The notes under the pieces were generated by a model. That model was not told where the DNA came from and did no database searches. It saw only the letters and a program-made list of their open reading frames with translations. Positions 36,345-44,758 of a stretch of DNA of 64,000 nucleotides are shown here, in pieces (position 1 is the stretch's first letter; every line of letters starts with the position of its first letter). A program made the translations under genes and the position numbers. Origin of the DNA: Flavobacterium azizsancarii (GTDB taxonomy: Bacteria; Bacteroidota; Bacteroidia; Flavobacteriales; Flavobacteriaceae); assembly GCF_027980145.1 (NCBI RefSeq), contig NZ_JAMZNK010000006.1, positions 62,001 through 126,000 on the forward strand. Direction: 5' to 3'.

Positions 36345-36481
36345 AGTCTTTAAACCTTTAAGACAGGACATCTTCTGCCAAGTAAAGCCACATCTTAAAA
36401 AAACAACTAGAGAGGAGATATGGAAAAAGGACTACCTATTATTAAATTATTTTCTGAGCATACTTATTCTTTCAAAAAATA

Positions 36482-39163
36482 TTAAAATCTATAATCAATT
36501 TTGAAAAGAATATAGCGAGGCAGAATCCTGTATTCTGTTTTTGAAGTAAGGACATCACTTATGTAAGTCTGCCTAAAGGTTTTAGTATTAAATAAGTTGT
36601 TAGCTGATAATGATAAAGAAACTTTGTCTTTCTTTAATTTATAGTTTGAACTAATATCAAGAAAGTAATATTTATTATCTTGAACATTTAAATTACCAAA
36701 ATAATATCTTTCCGCCTGAATTTCAGCATTAAAATCTTTTGTAAAACTAAGCAAAAGATCAAAAAAAGTAAGGTTATCAGTATTCTTATTGACAATTGAT
36801 GTTGTAATTTTATTTATTGTCCATTTACTTCCGATGTGATAATTCAAAAAACCTTTAAAATTTGATCTCATTTGAATCCCGGGTACTAGTACTTCAGATT
36901 TTACTTCCCTTAATTCACTGTTATTTACAATGTTTTTATAATTACTTTTGGAATAATTGGCGTCAATTTTTAAATTAGATTTAATACTGCTAAAAAAATA
37001 ACTTATATCAGCATCTGCCCTAAACATAGACCTGTTTTTAATTATGATTTTCTCTAACTTTGAATAACTGGGTTGTATCTCCGAATTAGTGGAGAAAAAG
37101 TCAAAATTTTTATAGTAATAAATAGAAGCATTTGATGAAAATTTACTTTCCCAATTTCCCAGTCCATATCTAACAAACAATACTTGTGACTGTAGCTGAT
37201 TAAATTGGCCTGTTCCTTTTTGAAAGCTTTTATAACTTGTCAGTACATATCCATTATATACATCTAAAATTTTGGAATTTGTTGTATTATAAGAAAATGA
37301 AGTACTGACTTTATTATTTTTATTGATCTCCCAGCTTAAAACAAAAGAGGGGTTAATAAAGAAATTATTATTATTTTGATCGATTTCAGAAGTCTTGAGA
37401 TCAGAAAACAGCTGATGTAATTCCACCTTGGCTTCAATAACAAATTTTCTAAAAAAATAATTATATTTTGATTTGAAATAAAGATCTTGTGTGCCGAATT
37501 TTATTTGATTTGAATAATCGGCAGGAGAAGCAATAGTATTATTGTTCTCTAAGAATTCTAATTTCGAATTAAAATAATCCCTTCTATTTTCATACCCTGC
37601 TTTAAATTCTAAAAGGTTTCCTTTTTCTTTTTTATCAAAGAAATGAGTTTCAAAACCAAAAAAATTCATCTGATCATTACTGTTCTGAGCTAAATTATCA
37701 GCATTAGTGCCATCTGGCAATAAATCTTCAAAAAGAAAAACGTTGTTGTAATAATTTTGAGGCGTCTTTTCACTTATCAGTCTTCCGGTAAAAATTAAAA
37801 CTTTATTGCTTTTAAATCTATTGGTATACACTGCCTTTTGATCTATAAATTCTGTTTCCTCATGAAGCTTTTCTCTGGATTTTTCTTCATTAAAGATTAA
37901 ATTTGTATGTGTATTTCTTATTTCTGAACTGTATTTAGATATGTATTCAAAGGATTCATTATTAGAAATATCATAGTTGAAATTTATTTTGCCAAAACCA
38001 ATTTTTTTCTTCTTATTTAAATTGTAATCCTCAAAATTACTAAACATGGTATTTTCAAAAGAATATTCATCTATTGCTTTTCGGTAAAAATCATTTTTAT
38101 CAGAATTAAAAAAACCGATTATTTTTAATTTTATTTTAGAAGTAATTGTGAAAATAGAATTTAGAGATACTAGCTCTGCGTTATTAAAGTTGGTTCTTTC
38201 CTCTTTGAGATTAGGTTTTGAACTGTCAAGACTTAGCAGTGTTTCAGAATTTTCATCATCTCCAATACTACTTATTCCATCTGAATTAACTGGTCTTATT
38301 ATATAATCTATATCCCCGACAGCATCAACTCCTACATTATTAAGATTTCCCAATAAATAGAATTTCGCTTTTTTGTCAAAAGACATCAAATTAGTTCTCA
38401 CATCATACCTGTTTTCTGAAGCTACACCATAGCCCACACTCATGTTTCCGAACCATTGAGATTTTATATCGTCTTTTAAAGTAAGATTAATGGCGACTTT
38501 ATCACTATTCTCAATATTTTTCAACAGTCGATTATTAGAATATCTTTTGTAAATTTCGATTTTATCAACGGTTGACGCGTTCAGATTTTTGGTCAAAAGT
38601 TTATACCCATGCTCAAAAAAATCATCGCCAGCTATCATTACCTTTTCAACTTCTTTATTACCAACTTTAATCGTTCCATTTTCTGAAATATTAAGTCCCG
38701 GTATTTTTCGTAATAAGTCTTCAACAACAGTTTCGTTTCCCTGTGCAAATGCTTTTGCATTAATTACTATTGTATCACTTTTAACTGTAATTGGTTTTTC
38801 AGTCTTAATAACAACTTCATCCAGAAAAGTTGTTTCATCTTGAAGAATTGCATTTTGAACATATTTTTTACCCGTTTCGACGGAAATTTGAAATAAAGCC
38901 TCCTTATATAATAATGCTGTAAAACTGATTTCGTAACTACCCGGCTCTTCGATATTCAGAACGTAACTTCCATCTTTAGATGTCCTAGTATAAGCCTTGA
39001 TAGAATTACTGCTTTTTAATTTAATAAATACGTTAGTAAAAGAAATGGGATTGGAATCCTTATCGCGGACAACTCCAGTGACAGAAGTTTGAGAATATAG
39101 AGAACTAGTTGTTATAATTTGTGCCAGCAAAAAAAAAATAATCGGAATGTGTTTTATACTCAA
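36482..39163 (-). CDS. TonB-dependent-receptor-like outer-membrane protein, island cargo
   Basis: 893 residues: signal peptide about 1-24 (FFLLAQIITTSSLYSQ), carboxypeptidase-regulatory-like domain (about 26-110, VTGVVRDKDSNPISFTNVFI), a plug-like part (TVVEDLLRKIPGLNISENGT, VMIAGDDFFEHGYKLL) and a beta-barrel ending RILPRYILFKIDYRF. Same general family as the protein at 27217-30012. The only possible start is TTG at 39163, giving a correct signal peptide, 5 nt after the GLPGLI gene. It is thus co-transcribed with the GLPGLI and small exported protein genes. Ligand unknown. The A/T content is higher than in neighbouring core genes, in keeping with transfer. Confidence 0.85.
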   Translation of the reverse strand: MSIKHIPIIFFLLAQIITTSSLYSQTSVTGVVRDKDSNPISFTNVFIKLKSSNSIKAYTRTSKDGSYVLNIEEPGSYEISFTALLYKEALFQISVETGKKYVQNAILQDETTFLDEVVIKTEKPITVKSDTIVINAKAFAQGNETVVEDLLRKIPGLNISENGTIKVGNKEVEKVMIAGDDFFEHGYKLLTKNLNASTVDKIEIYKRYSNNRLLKNIENSDKVAINLTLKDDIKSQWFGNMSVGYGVASENRYDVRTNLMSFDKKAKFYLLGNLNNVGVDAVGDIDYIIRPVNSDGISSIGDDENSETLLSLDSSKPNLKEERTNFNNAELVSLNSIFTITSKIKLKIIGFFNSDKNDFYRKAIDEYSFENTMFSNFEDYNLNKKKKIGFGKINFNYDISNNESFEYISKYSSEIRNTHTNLIFNEEKSREKLHEETEFIDQKAVYTNRFKSNKVLIFTGRLISEKTPQNYYNNVFLFEDLLPDGTNADNLAQNSNDQMNFFGFETHFFDKKEKGNLLEFKAGYENRRDYFNSKLEFLENNNTIASPADYSNQIKFGTQDLYFKSKYNYFFRKFVIEAKVELHQLFSDLKTSEIDQNNNNFFINPSFVLSWEINKNNKVSTSFSYNTTNSKILDVYNGYVLTSYKSFQKGTGQFNQLQSQVLFVRYGLGNWESKFSSNASIYYYKNFDFFSTNSEIQPSYSKLEKIIIKNRSMFRADADISYFFSSIKSNLKIDANYSKSNYKNIVNNSELREVKSEVLVPGIQMRSNFKGFLNYHIGSKWTINKITTSIVNKNTDNLTFFDLLLSFTKDFNAEIQAERYYFGNLNVQDNKYYFLDISSNYKLKKDKVSLSLSANNLFNTKTFRQTYISDVLTSKTEYRILPRYILFKIDYRF

Positions 39164-39168
39164 AATTT

Positions 39169-39942
39169 CTATTTATTTTTCTTTTCAGCTTCCCATTCAT
39201 AAACCAGCTCTACGCTTGTTCTGTTATCTGTTCCTTTTTCCATTGTTGTCCCGCGTGGCATTACTTTCATAATACGGGCATACATGATTTGTTTTTGTTT
39301 TTCTATCTCTTCAACAAAATCTTTTAAAGTTATATCTTTAGCATTTTGCTTATCCAAAACGGTCAAATCAGCGTTATTAGTCAAAGGATAAGAAATTTTT
39401 GATACCGTCCAGTGATAATTATTATTTGTATCGTAAATCTCAAGAATCAGCCCAGGGAGACCGTAAAATTTCCAAGGCCCGAATGGCACAGCAATATATG
39501 GGGTGTACCATGCAATATAGTTACGTCCTCTGAAACTCAAAAAAGCTTTACTGCAGATAAAAGTATCAATTTTCTTTACCTCATTATCTTTTGAAAGTTT
39601 CCAATCCATAACTGGAAGTGGCTCGGTTATCTTGAAGTTTTTGTTTTTTATATTATCAATAGCAATAACCCTGTTGTTAACTAAATCAACTGATTCATAG
39701 GTATCAATTTCTTTTTCTGTAACGTTAATTGAATTGGTATTTTCATCGGTTTGAATTCCTGCTTTTGCATTATTTGCATAAGTTTTGGAAAGGGATGTGT
39801 TTTTAGCGCAGATGGTAACGACTTTTTTTTGCACATAATTTTCATTAGACGCATTTAGGTTATATTCGATCACTACATTTTTAACCTGAGCATTGGCTGA
39901 AAACACGAAAAGTAAGATTATTGCAAGAGCAAAATTTTTCAT
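39169..39942 (-). CDS. GLPGLI family exported protein
   Basis: 257 residues with signal peptide 1-18 (IILLFVFSANAQ). It has the family motif in GPWKFYGLPGLILEIYD and the associated NYHWTVSKISYPL strand, plus CSKAFLSFRGRNYIAWYTPYI, which is also typical. GLPGLI proteins are periplasmic beta-rich proteins of unknown function found almost only in Bacteroidota, often as many paralogues. Here it lies between a small exported protein and a TonB-like barrel protein (5-nt gap to the latter), suggesting these three act together. Confidence 0.9.
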   Translation of the reverse strand: MKNFALAIILLFVFSANAQVKNVVIEYNLNASNENYVQKKVVTICAKNTSLSKTYANNAKAGIQTDENTNSINVTEKEIDTYESVDLVNNRVIAIDNIKNKNFKITEPLPVMDWKLSKDNEVKKIDTFICSKAFLSFRGRNYIAWYTPYIAVPFGPWKFYGLPGLILEIYDTNNNYHWTVSKISYPLTNNADLTVLDKQNAKDITLKDFVEEIEKQKQIMYARIMKVMPRGTTMEKGTDNRTSVELVYEWEAEKKNK

Positions 39943-39956
39943 TTTTATTTTTTTAG

Positions 39957-39992
39957 AAAATACGATTTAGAAATATTTCTAAATCGTATTTT
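39957..39992. repeat. Perfect 36-bp palindrome inside the cargo operon
   Basis: Arms AAAATACGATTTAGAAAT and ATTTCTAAATCGTATTTT are exact inverted copies with no spacer. Located between the stop of the small exported protein gene and the GLPGLI ATG. On the minus strand it is followed by CTAAAAAAATAAAA, lacking a strong T-run. It can act as a partial terminator or mRNA stabiliser, making the first gene product more abundant than the rest. Confidence 0.8.
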
Positions 39993-40007
39993 GAGATTCT
40001 GTTTTTT

Positions 40008-40367
40008 CTAATTTCCTTCTGTACCAAATTCAGGCTCTTCTGGGATAAAACGGATAGGCGCTTCCTCCAGAGGATCTATAGGATAAGCCATTGGTGCTTC
40101 CTGAAGAACTGCTAAAAGTTCTCTCATCATTTGATTGCATCCGCTTTGAGATCTAACATTAGGAAAACTCCATGTATTGGAGTAACTACCATGACTATCA
40201 TGCCATGCGATATAAACTGAACAGCCGTAAGCCACCGCAAAGCCATTTTCAAAATACTGAATTTCAGCACCGCTATTCTTTGCGATCTTGTTAAGATCTA
40301 AAGATTCATTTGCAAATGCTCCAATAGCAAACATTGACATACACAATGTTAAAAATAAATTTTTCAT
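40008..40367 (-). CDS. Small exported two-cysteine protein, first gene of the cargo operon
   Basis: 119 residues from the ATG at 40367, chosen because it gives a clean signal peptide (MKNLFLTLCMSMFAIGAFA). The longer frame from 40460 lacks one. The mature part of about 100 residues has exactly two cysteines (AYGCSVYIAW and SQSGCNQMM), likely a disulfide in the periplasm or outside. It ends with an acidic, proline-rich tail (PIDPLEEAPIRFIPEEPEFG). I recognise no family. Upstream of GLPGLI and receptor genes on the same strand, 65 nt apart with a palindrome between. It could be a secreted effector, a ligand-binding protein or a precursor of an exported peptide; none of these is shown. Confidence 0.65.
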   Translation of the reverse strand: MKNLFLTLCMSMFAIGAFANESLDLNKIAKNSGAEIQYFENGFAVAYGCSVYIAWHDSHGSYSNTWSFPNVRSQSGCNQMMRELLAVLQEAPMAYPIDPLEEAPIRFIPEEPEFGTEGN

Positions 40368-40626
40368 AAATAAGATTTTAATTAAATGATTAGAAATACA
40401 TAGCTCTTCAAAAAATTCAAAAGCGCTTTTGAATATTTTAGAGTGTAGTAAATAGGTCACAAATAAACAATATTATTATTTTTCAAAAAATGTGCAAATC
40501 ACATAATACTAAAAATTTTAACAATAAAATTATCACATAGTGAGTATAAAAAAAAGTTACTGTCCTCTCTTGTTTTAATAAGCTATTTCTGTTAAATATA
40601 ATTGATCTTTTTTGTTTTTATAATTT

Positions 40627-40962
40627 ATGAAATTGAATAAAAGAATACGAGCCTTAAGAATAGAAAAAAAATTATCCCAAAGCTATATTGCTCATGAGCT
40701 AAGCTTGGAACAATCTCAATACTGCAGAAGAGAAAAAGGCGAAATACATTTTTCACCTGACGAAATCGTAAAAATTTCCAAGTTATTGGACACTAATATC
40801 GCATTGCTTTTTGGAGAAGAAACAAATAAATCTAACAATTTAGATCAAGAAAGTATAAAATACGTTACAGTACCTAAGCTGTTTATTGACCAATATGAAC
40901 TTCGTATTAAAGAAAAGGATGATCTGATCAAATTGCTCAGAGGAGAAAGTGATAAAATATAA
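40627..40962 (+). CDS. XRE-type helix-turn-helix regulator
   Basis: 111 residues. HTH_3 domain at 1-64: LNKRIRALRIEKKLSQSYIA, SLEQSQYCRREKGEIHFSPD, VKISKLLDTNIALLFG. The C-terminus has a coiled-coil-like end (LFIDQYELRIKEKDDLIKLL), typical of small flavobacterial XRE proteins. Divergent from the cargo operon across a 259-nt gap, so it is the natural candidate regulator of that operon. No receptor domain, so it probably relies on dimer contacts. Confidence 0.88.
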   Translation: MKLNKRIRALRIEKKLSQSYIAHELSLEQSQYCRREKGEIHFSPDEIVKISKLLDTNIALLFGEETNKSNNLDQESIKYVTVPKLFIDQYELRIKEKDDLIKLLRGESDKI

Positions 40963-41003
40963 ATATATTTTCAATTCAAAATAATCTTTAAAAATTAGAT
41001 TTT

Positions 41004-41345
41004 TTCAATACTCCTGTTTTTAATTTTAAAATTATAAACTATTACTGTTAATTGAAAAGGCTTTAAATTATGTCGTTTCCTTCTGATTTTAATACTGTTT
41101 CAAAACCTTTACCCCCCTTAATTATTCAAGAGTTAATTTAATCTAATGCTGTGGGTTTTTTACTTTTTGATCGAAAAAACTGTTTTCTCTTTTGTTCTGG
41201 TTTTAAATTAAGATTTTCAGATATATTAAGTCTTTGCCGGCTGTATTTTTTTCTGTACTATTTTCTTGATTTCCCAAACTACACCTACAGCTTTAAAAAG
41301 TGAAAAGCCATTTTTACAGTCTTTTCATACTATACATTATTACAC
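41004..41345 (-). pseudogene. Decayed copy of the recombinase start, partner gene and promoter
   Basis: Aligns over its full length with 35138-35488 in the same orientation (for example TACATTATTACAC ends both, and TACTTTTTGATCG is shared). The copy has lost the recombinase ATG (CAT to CCT on the plus strand, at 41011-41015) and everything downstream of codon 4 or so. It has lost the partner-gene ATG (41275-41277 now TTG) and carries several indels. It is a relic of an earlier insertion of the same element type. Confidence 0.85.
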
Positions 41346-41549
41346 GCATAGACTTTTTTCTGAAGGATTCAATCCACGATTTTCCCATTCTTCGCTTGAG
41401 AATTTTTCAATGCTTTTTAATTTTTCTAATGCTAAAATTGTATTATTCACTATTGTTTCTTTAAGGTAACTGCTAACTTGTTTATGCCTATTACAAACCA
41501 CACAAAGCCAACCAAATTCGGGTAGATATTTGTGATAAATTTCACACAT
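41340..41549 (-). CDS. Small ORF truncated at the island relic, function unknown
   Basis: 69 codons from an ATG at 41549. The translation begins MCEIYHKYLPEFGWLCVVCN and has a CVVC pair followed by NRHKQVSSYLKETIV, compatible with a small zinc-binding or HNH-like start. Its last three codons and stop lie in the decayed element copy. It looks like a gene cut short when the older element inserted or was deleted. It may also be part of the element. Low certainty that it is expressed. Confidence 0.35.
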   Translation of the reverse strand: MCEIYHKYLPEFGWLCVVCNRHKQVSSYLKETIVNNTILALEKLKSIEKFSSEEWENRGLNPSEKSLCV

Positions 41550-41785
41550 TATTTATTTTCAAATATATAATTTTTTCACTACAAACTATCAAATACACTT
41601 TTAATCTGATTGATGCTTTTTTGGCACTTATATGAGCGGAAATGCAAACAAAAAGCAGAGAAATGTTTCTCGCTATTAAAACAAGGCTTTAGCCCATTTT
41701 GTCAAATATCTCTTTGCTCACACTAGCTGTAGAGAAAGTATAGAAACAAATAAGTCCTAAAAGTGATTTTAATCGAAATCTCGTT

Positions 41786-41793
41786 TACTTTTG
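41786..41793 (+). promoter_or_regulatory. -7 box abutting the pseudouridine synthase start (leaderless mRNA likely)
   Basis: TACTTTTG ends 4 nt before the ATG at 41798, so the transcript should begin at or within a base or two of the start codon. No other TAnnTTTG lies within the preceding 100 nt. Confidence 0.5.
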
Positions 41794-41797
41794 CCAA

Positions 41798-42493
41798 ATG
41801 TTAGAAATTCTTTACCAGGACGAATATATTATAGCAATTAATAAACCAAGCGGATTATTGGTTCACAAGTCATTTTATGCGCGCGATGCAAAAGTGTATG
41901 CTATTCAGGAATTGAGAAATCAAATAGGGCAACATGTTTATCCCGTTCATCGGTTAGATCGCAAAACATCTGGTGTCTTGTTATTTGCATTGGATAAGGA
42001 AGTTTTGAAAATTATGAATGATCGTTTTGCCACACGCGAAGTCGAAAAAAAATATTTAGCAATTTTACGGGGCTGGTCGCCCGAAGAACAAACGATTGAT
42101 TATGATTTAACCAATGATGATAACGTTACACAAAATGCAATAACATACTTTCATCGTTTGCAAAATGCCGAAGTTGAGTTAGAATTTAACAACAAGCCCA
42201 CGTCACGATATTGTTTGGTAGAGGCGATTCCTGAAACGGGACGTATGCATCAATTACGAAAACATTTTAAACATATTTTTCATCCTATTTTAGGAAGTCG
42301 GCCACATGGTTGCAACAAACAAAATAAATTATGGCTGGAGAATTATGACCTGAAAGGAATGATGCTTCACGCACATCAGTTAATTTTTAATCATCCAATA
42401 AAAAATGAACAGCTCATCCTGAATGCCAGGATTAATGAAGAGTTTAGCAGGGTTGGTACTATTCTTAATCTGGATTTGAGTAAGTATAAATAG
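41798..42493 (+). CDS. truC: RluA/TruC-family pseudouridine synthase
   Basis: 231 residues of the RluA family. The catalytic motif is HRLDRKTSGVLLFAL, in which the aspartate attacks the uridine. Also present are GRMHQLRKHFKHIFHPILG and the short length without an S4 domain, which fits TruC, the enzyme making pseudouridine 65 in tRNA-Asp-type anticodon-proximal positions. An uncharacterised RluA paralogue with another RNA target is the alternative. Cytoplasmic. First clearly chromosomal gene after the island; followed by the terminator at 42567. Confidence 0.85.
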   Translation: MLEILYQDEYIIAINKPSGLLVHKSFYARDAKVYAIQELRNQIGQHVYPVHRLDRKTSGVLLFALDKEVLKIMNDRFATREVEKKYLAILRGWSPEEQTIDYDLTNDDNVTQNAITYFHRLQNAEVELEFNNKPTSRYCLVEAIPETGRMHQLRKHFKHIFHPILGSRPHGCNKQNKLWLENYDLKGMMLHAHQLIFNHPIKNEQLILNARINEEFSRVGTILNLDLSKYK

Positions 42494-42566
42494 AATAACA
42501 ATTTTGAAATTTAAGATGTGTATGCTAAAATACTGCAGCTATTTCAATGCTTGGCGCTATTGATAC

Positions 42567-42595
42567 AAAGCTTCAGAGAAATCTGGAGCTTTTTT
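42567..42595 (+). terminator. GAAA-loop terminator, copy 1
   Basis: AAAGCTTCAGA, loop GAAA, then TCTGGAGCTTTTTT: stem with one G-T wobble and a GNRA tetraloop. Ends the truC transcript. Related hairpins are at 44731, 45761, 53339, 54115 and 56428. Confidence 0.85.
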
Positions 42596-42770
42596 CGCTT
42601 ATATCCATTTACAAAACAATCTCTGATTCAGGTGCGAATTCAGGAAACAATCGTACAGCTTGCATGAGAGCTTTTTGGGGCGAAACATTTTAGTTAATCA
42701 TTTCTTAATCCTTTAAGGAAGTAATTAGTATTACTATAAATTCGTCTTGTCAATTCGTATGAAATAAGTT

Positions 42771-42845
42771 ATGTTTAAAAAAATGACTGATTATCATGAT
42801 ATCCCAGAACAAATCTTAGAAGCAACTTTTATATTAAAAAATTGA
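42771..42845 (+). CDS. 24-codon ORF overlapping the AraC-regulator start
   Basis: ATG at 42771 opens a frame beginning MFKKMTDYHDIPEQILEATF and ending at TGA 42843-42845. The TGA overlaps the TTG start (42842-42844) of the next gene by two bases. The regulator has no ATG in frame upstream, so its translation probably depends on ribosomes finishing this small frame. Peptide function unknown; no family recognised. Confidence 0.45.
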   Translation: MFKKMTDYHDIPEQILEATFILKN

Positions 42846-43978
42846 TTTATACAACACTTTTAAATATTGCGATTTTTCAAGGTATAGTCTTGGGCTTAAT
42901 TATTTTAAGGTCTTCCTTATTCAATAGTAATTCAAATAAATATCTGGCGTATTTACTATTTACACTTTCAATTATTTTACTTACTCAGGTTTTTCAGATT
43001 GAAGATGCATATACTTCCTATCCTCTTCTACACATTATTGACAATGTCGTATGGCCATTTCTGTTACCTGCTTTTCTATTTCTGTTTATTATAAACCGGA
43101 TTGATGATTCTGTTAAAAACAAACAAAAAATTTATTTGTGTTTTATTCCCTTTGTCTATTCCGCTGTCCTTAATATTATAAACGACCTTGATCATGTTGC
43201 AGGACTTTATGCTATTCCTAAATTAGGTACAGCTATAATCACAATACTTGGTCTTATTCAACTTTTTTTAGCCGTTACATTTATACCCTCCCTGCTGCTT
43301 TACTCTTATTTTATTATAAGACATTTAAAAGATTCACAAGAAAAAAAATGGATCATTACCTTATTAACAATTGTTTCTTCTTTGTTATTTGCCTGGCTTA
43401 TTACTTGTCTGGCTGGCCTATTTCTTGAATATGACATTTCTTCTACTTTGAGTGCTCTCGCTTTATCAGCAACATTCATAATTCATTGGACAGCTTACAT
43501 AGGTATTTACAAATACAAACTGGCCAAAGACAAAGATGCTGTCTACAATTTTCTAAATAATGACTTCGCTATTTCCTATAGCAATCTACAAATTGTAGAA
43601 AATAGCAGACCCGAAGAATACAGGGAAGCAATCACGGCTGATAATCTTTATTTTCAAAAACTGGAACTTCTTTGCAAAGATCAGCACATTTATACTGACA
43701 GTACTTTAAACAGAGAAAAGGTTGCCGAAAAACTAGGTATAAGCCCAGGATATGTTTCACAAATTATAAACACGATAACAGGAGATAACTTTGCTCATTA
43801 CATCAATCAATATCGGGTTGAAGCTGTCAAGGAAATGATCTCAAATTCTGAATATGGCAACTATAATTTGTTGACGATGGGATTAGAATCCGGGTTTACG
43901 TCTAAAACGACTTTTTACAAAGCTTTTAAAAAAGTTACTGGTCAGACACCCAATGAATATAAAAACACCAGCAAATAA
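42842..43978 (+). CDS. AraC-family regulator with N-terminal membrane domain
   Basis: 378 residues. The first 230 or so contain about seven hydrophobic helices (IAIFQGIVLGLIILRSSLF, YLAYLLFTLSIILLTQVF, WPFLLPAFLFLFII and so on), followed by a linker and a C-terminal HTH_18 domain (about 275-375: REKVAEKLGISPGYVSQIIN, FAHYINQYRVEAVKEMI, GFTSKTTFYKAFKKVTGQTP). A membrane-bound sensor-regulator, common in Bacteroidota. The start is TTG, coupled to the 24-codon ORF. The two genes downstream share duplicated upstream regions whose first copy begins at the end of this gene, so they are likely targets. Confidence 0.88.
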   Translation: MIYTTLLNIAIFQGIVLGLIILRSSLFNSNSNKYLAYLLFTLSIILLTQVFQIEDAYTSYPLLHIIDNVVWPFLLPAFLFLFIINRIDDSVKNKQKIYLCFIPFVYSAVLNIINDLDHVAGLYAIPKLGTAIITILGLIQLFLAVTFIPSLLLYSYFIIRHLKDSQEKKWIITLLTIVSSLLFAWLITCLAGLFLEYDISSTLSALALSATFIIHWTAYIGIYKYKLAKDKDAVYNFLNNDFAISYSNLQIVENSRPEEYREAITADNLYFQKLELLCKDQHIYTDSTLNREKVAEKLGISPGYVSQIINTITGDNFAHYINQYRVEAVKEMISNSEYGNYNLLTMGLESGFTSKTTFYKAFKKVTGQTPNEYKNTSK

Positions 43979-44066
43979 GTACCATTTTATACATTCCTAA
44001 GCTTTTGAAACCTTTTCTAGTTTTTCTTCTGCGAATTTTGGATTCAAATAATTCAAATCACTTTTT
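43970..44066 (+). promoter_or_regulatory. Duplicated upstream region, copy A (DUF3575 gene)
   Basis: About 97 bp almost identical to 44966-45061. The best-conserved core is AAGCTTTTGAAACCTTTTCT followed by AGTTTTTCTT, then GAATTTTG and ATTCAAATAATTCAAATCA. It includes the regulator's last codons (AGCAAATAA). Probably carries a regulator-binding site and promoter. Confidence 0.65.
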
Positions 44067-44606
44067 ATGAAAAAAAACTTTTTACTACTTATCGTTTTGT
44101 TTGCCTTTTATTCTGCTCATGCTCAAAATGAAACTGATCCTTATCAGAAAAATAATGAAATTAAATTAAATGCAATTGCTCCTTTATGGCAATCTTTTCA
44201 GGTTGGTTACGAAAGGCATTTAAATCATAATTCGTCATTAGGACTTTCTTTTTATTATGTGTTTGACAATACAAAGAATGAAGAAGATTTAAATTATTCC
44301 GTATCTCCGTATTACAGAAGATATTTTGGTAAAAAATATGCATCAGGCTGGTTTGTTGAAGGATTTGGAATGCTGACTTCTATAGATGGCAAAAAAATAT
44401 ACGCTTCAGAAGATCATTCAATATATACCGAAAATCCCGACGTTATTGATTTTGCTCTCGGTGCAGGCGGAGGCTGGAAGTGGGTCAGTAAAAGCGGATT
44501 TCTTTTTGAAGCAAATGTTGGTTATGGCGGTCTATTATTTAATGCAAATAAAACAGACCACACTATTGTTGCAAAATTTGGATTGAGCGCTGGATATAGA
44601 TTTTAA
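44067..44606 (+). CDS. DUF3575-like small outer-membrane protein
   Basis: 179 residues. Signal peptide 1-19 (FLLLIVLFAFYSAHAQ), then repeated beta-strands of a small eight-strand-type barrel: NEIKLNAIAPLWQSFQVGYE, SSLGLSFYYVF, YRRYFGKKYASGWFVEGFG, ALGAGGGWKWV, and the terminal strand AKFGLSAGYRF ending in phenylalanine. The pattern matches DUF3575 proteins, outer-membrane proteins of unknown role. Preceded by the AraC-type regulator and copy A of the duplicated control region. Ended by the terminator at 44731. Confidence 0.75.
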   Translation: MKKNFLLLIVLFAFYSAHAQNETDPYQKNNEIKLNAIAPLWQSFQVGYERHLNHNSSLGLSFYYVFDNTKNEEDLNYSVSPYYRRYFGKKYASGWFVEGFGMLTSIDGKKIYASEDHSIYTENPDVIDFALGAGGGWKWVSKSGFLFEANVGYGGLLFNANKTDHTIVAKFGLSAGYRF

Positions 44607-44730
44607 TAAACTGATAAAATAAATATTAGTTTGCGAAATTAATTTCACGTAATGAATTTGTGTCAATTAGTGAAATTCGTGTTCAAAATTGATTTATAAT
44701 ATTTGTTTACAAACGGTAGGCCACTAAGAT

Positions 44731-44758
44731 AAAGCTTTAGAGAAATCCAGAGCTTTTT
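44731..44758 (+). terminator. GAAA-loop terminator, copy 2
   Basis: AAAGCTTTAGA, GAAA, TCCAGAGCTTTTTT. Same family as 42567, with one mismatch in the stem. The rest of the gap 44607-45061 has filler-type phrases (ATTTCACGTAATGAATTTGT, CAGATTTAGGAGATCAGGCA) and the second control-region copy. Confidence 0.75.

Noticed and set aside
35138..41800. Right attachment site as a repeat of the tRNA 3' end
   Set aside because: I looked for the T-arm sequence GGTTCGAGTCCTGT beyond the recombinase and found no second copy. Serine recombinases can leave cores of only a few bases, so the right boundary stays undefined.
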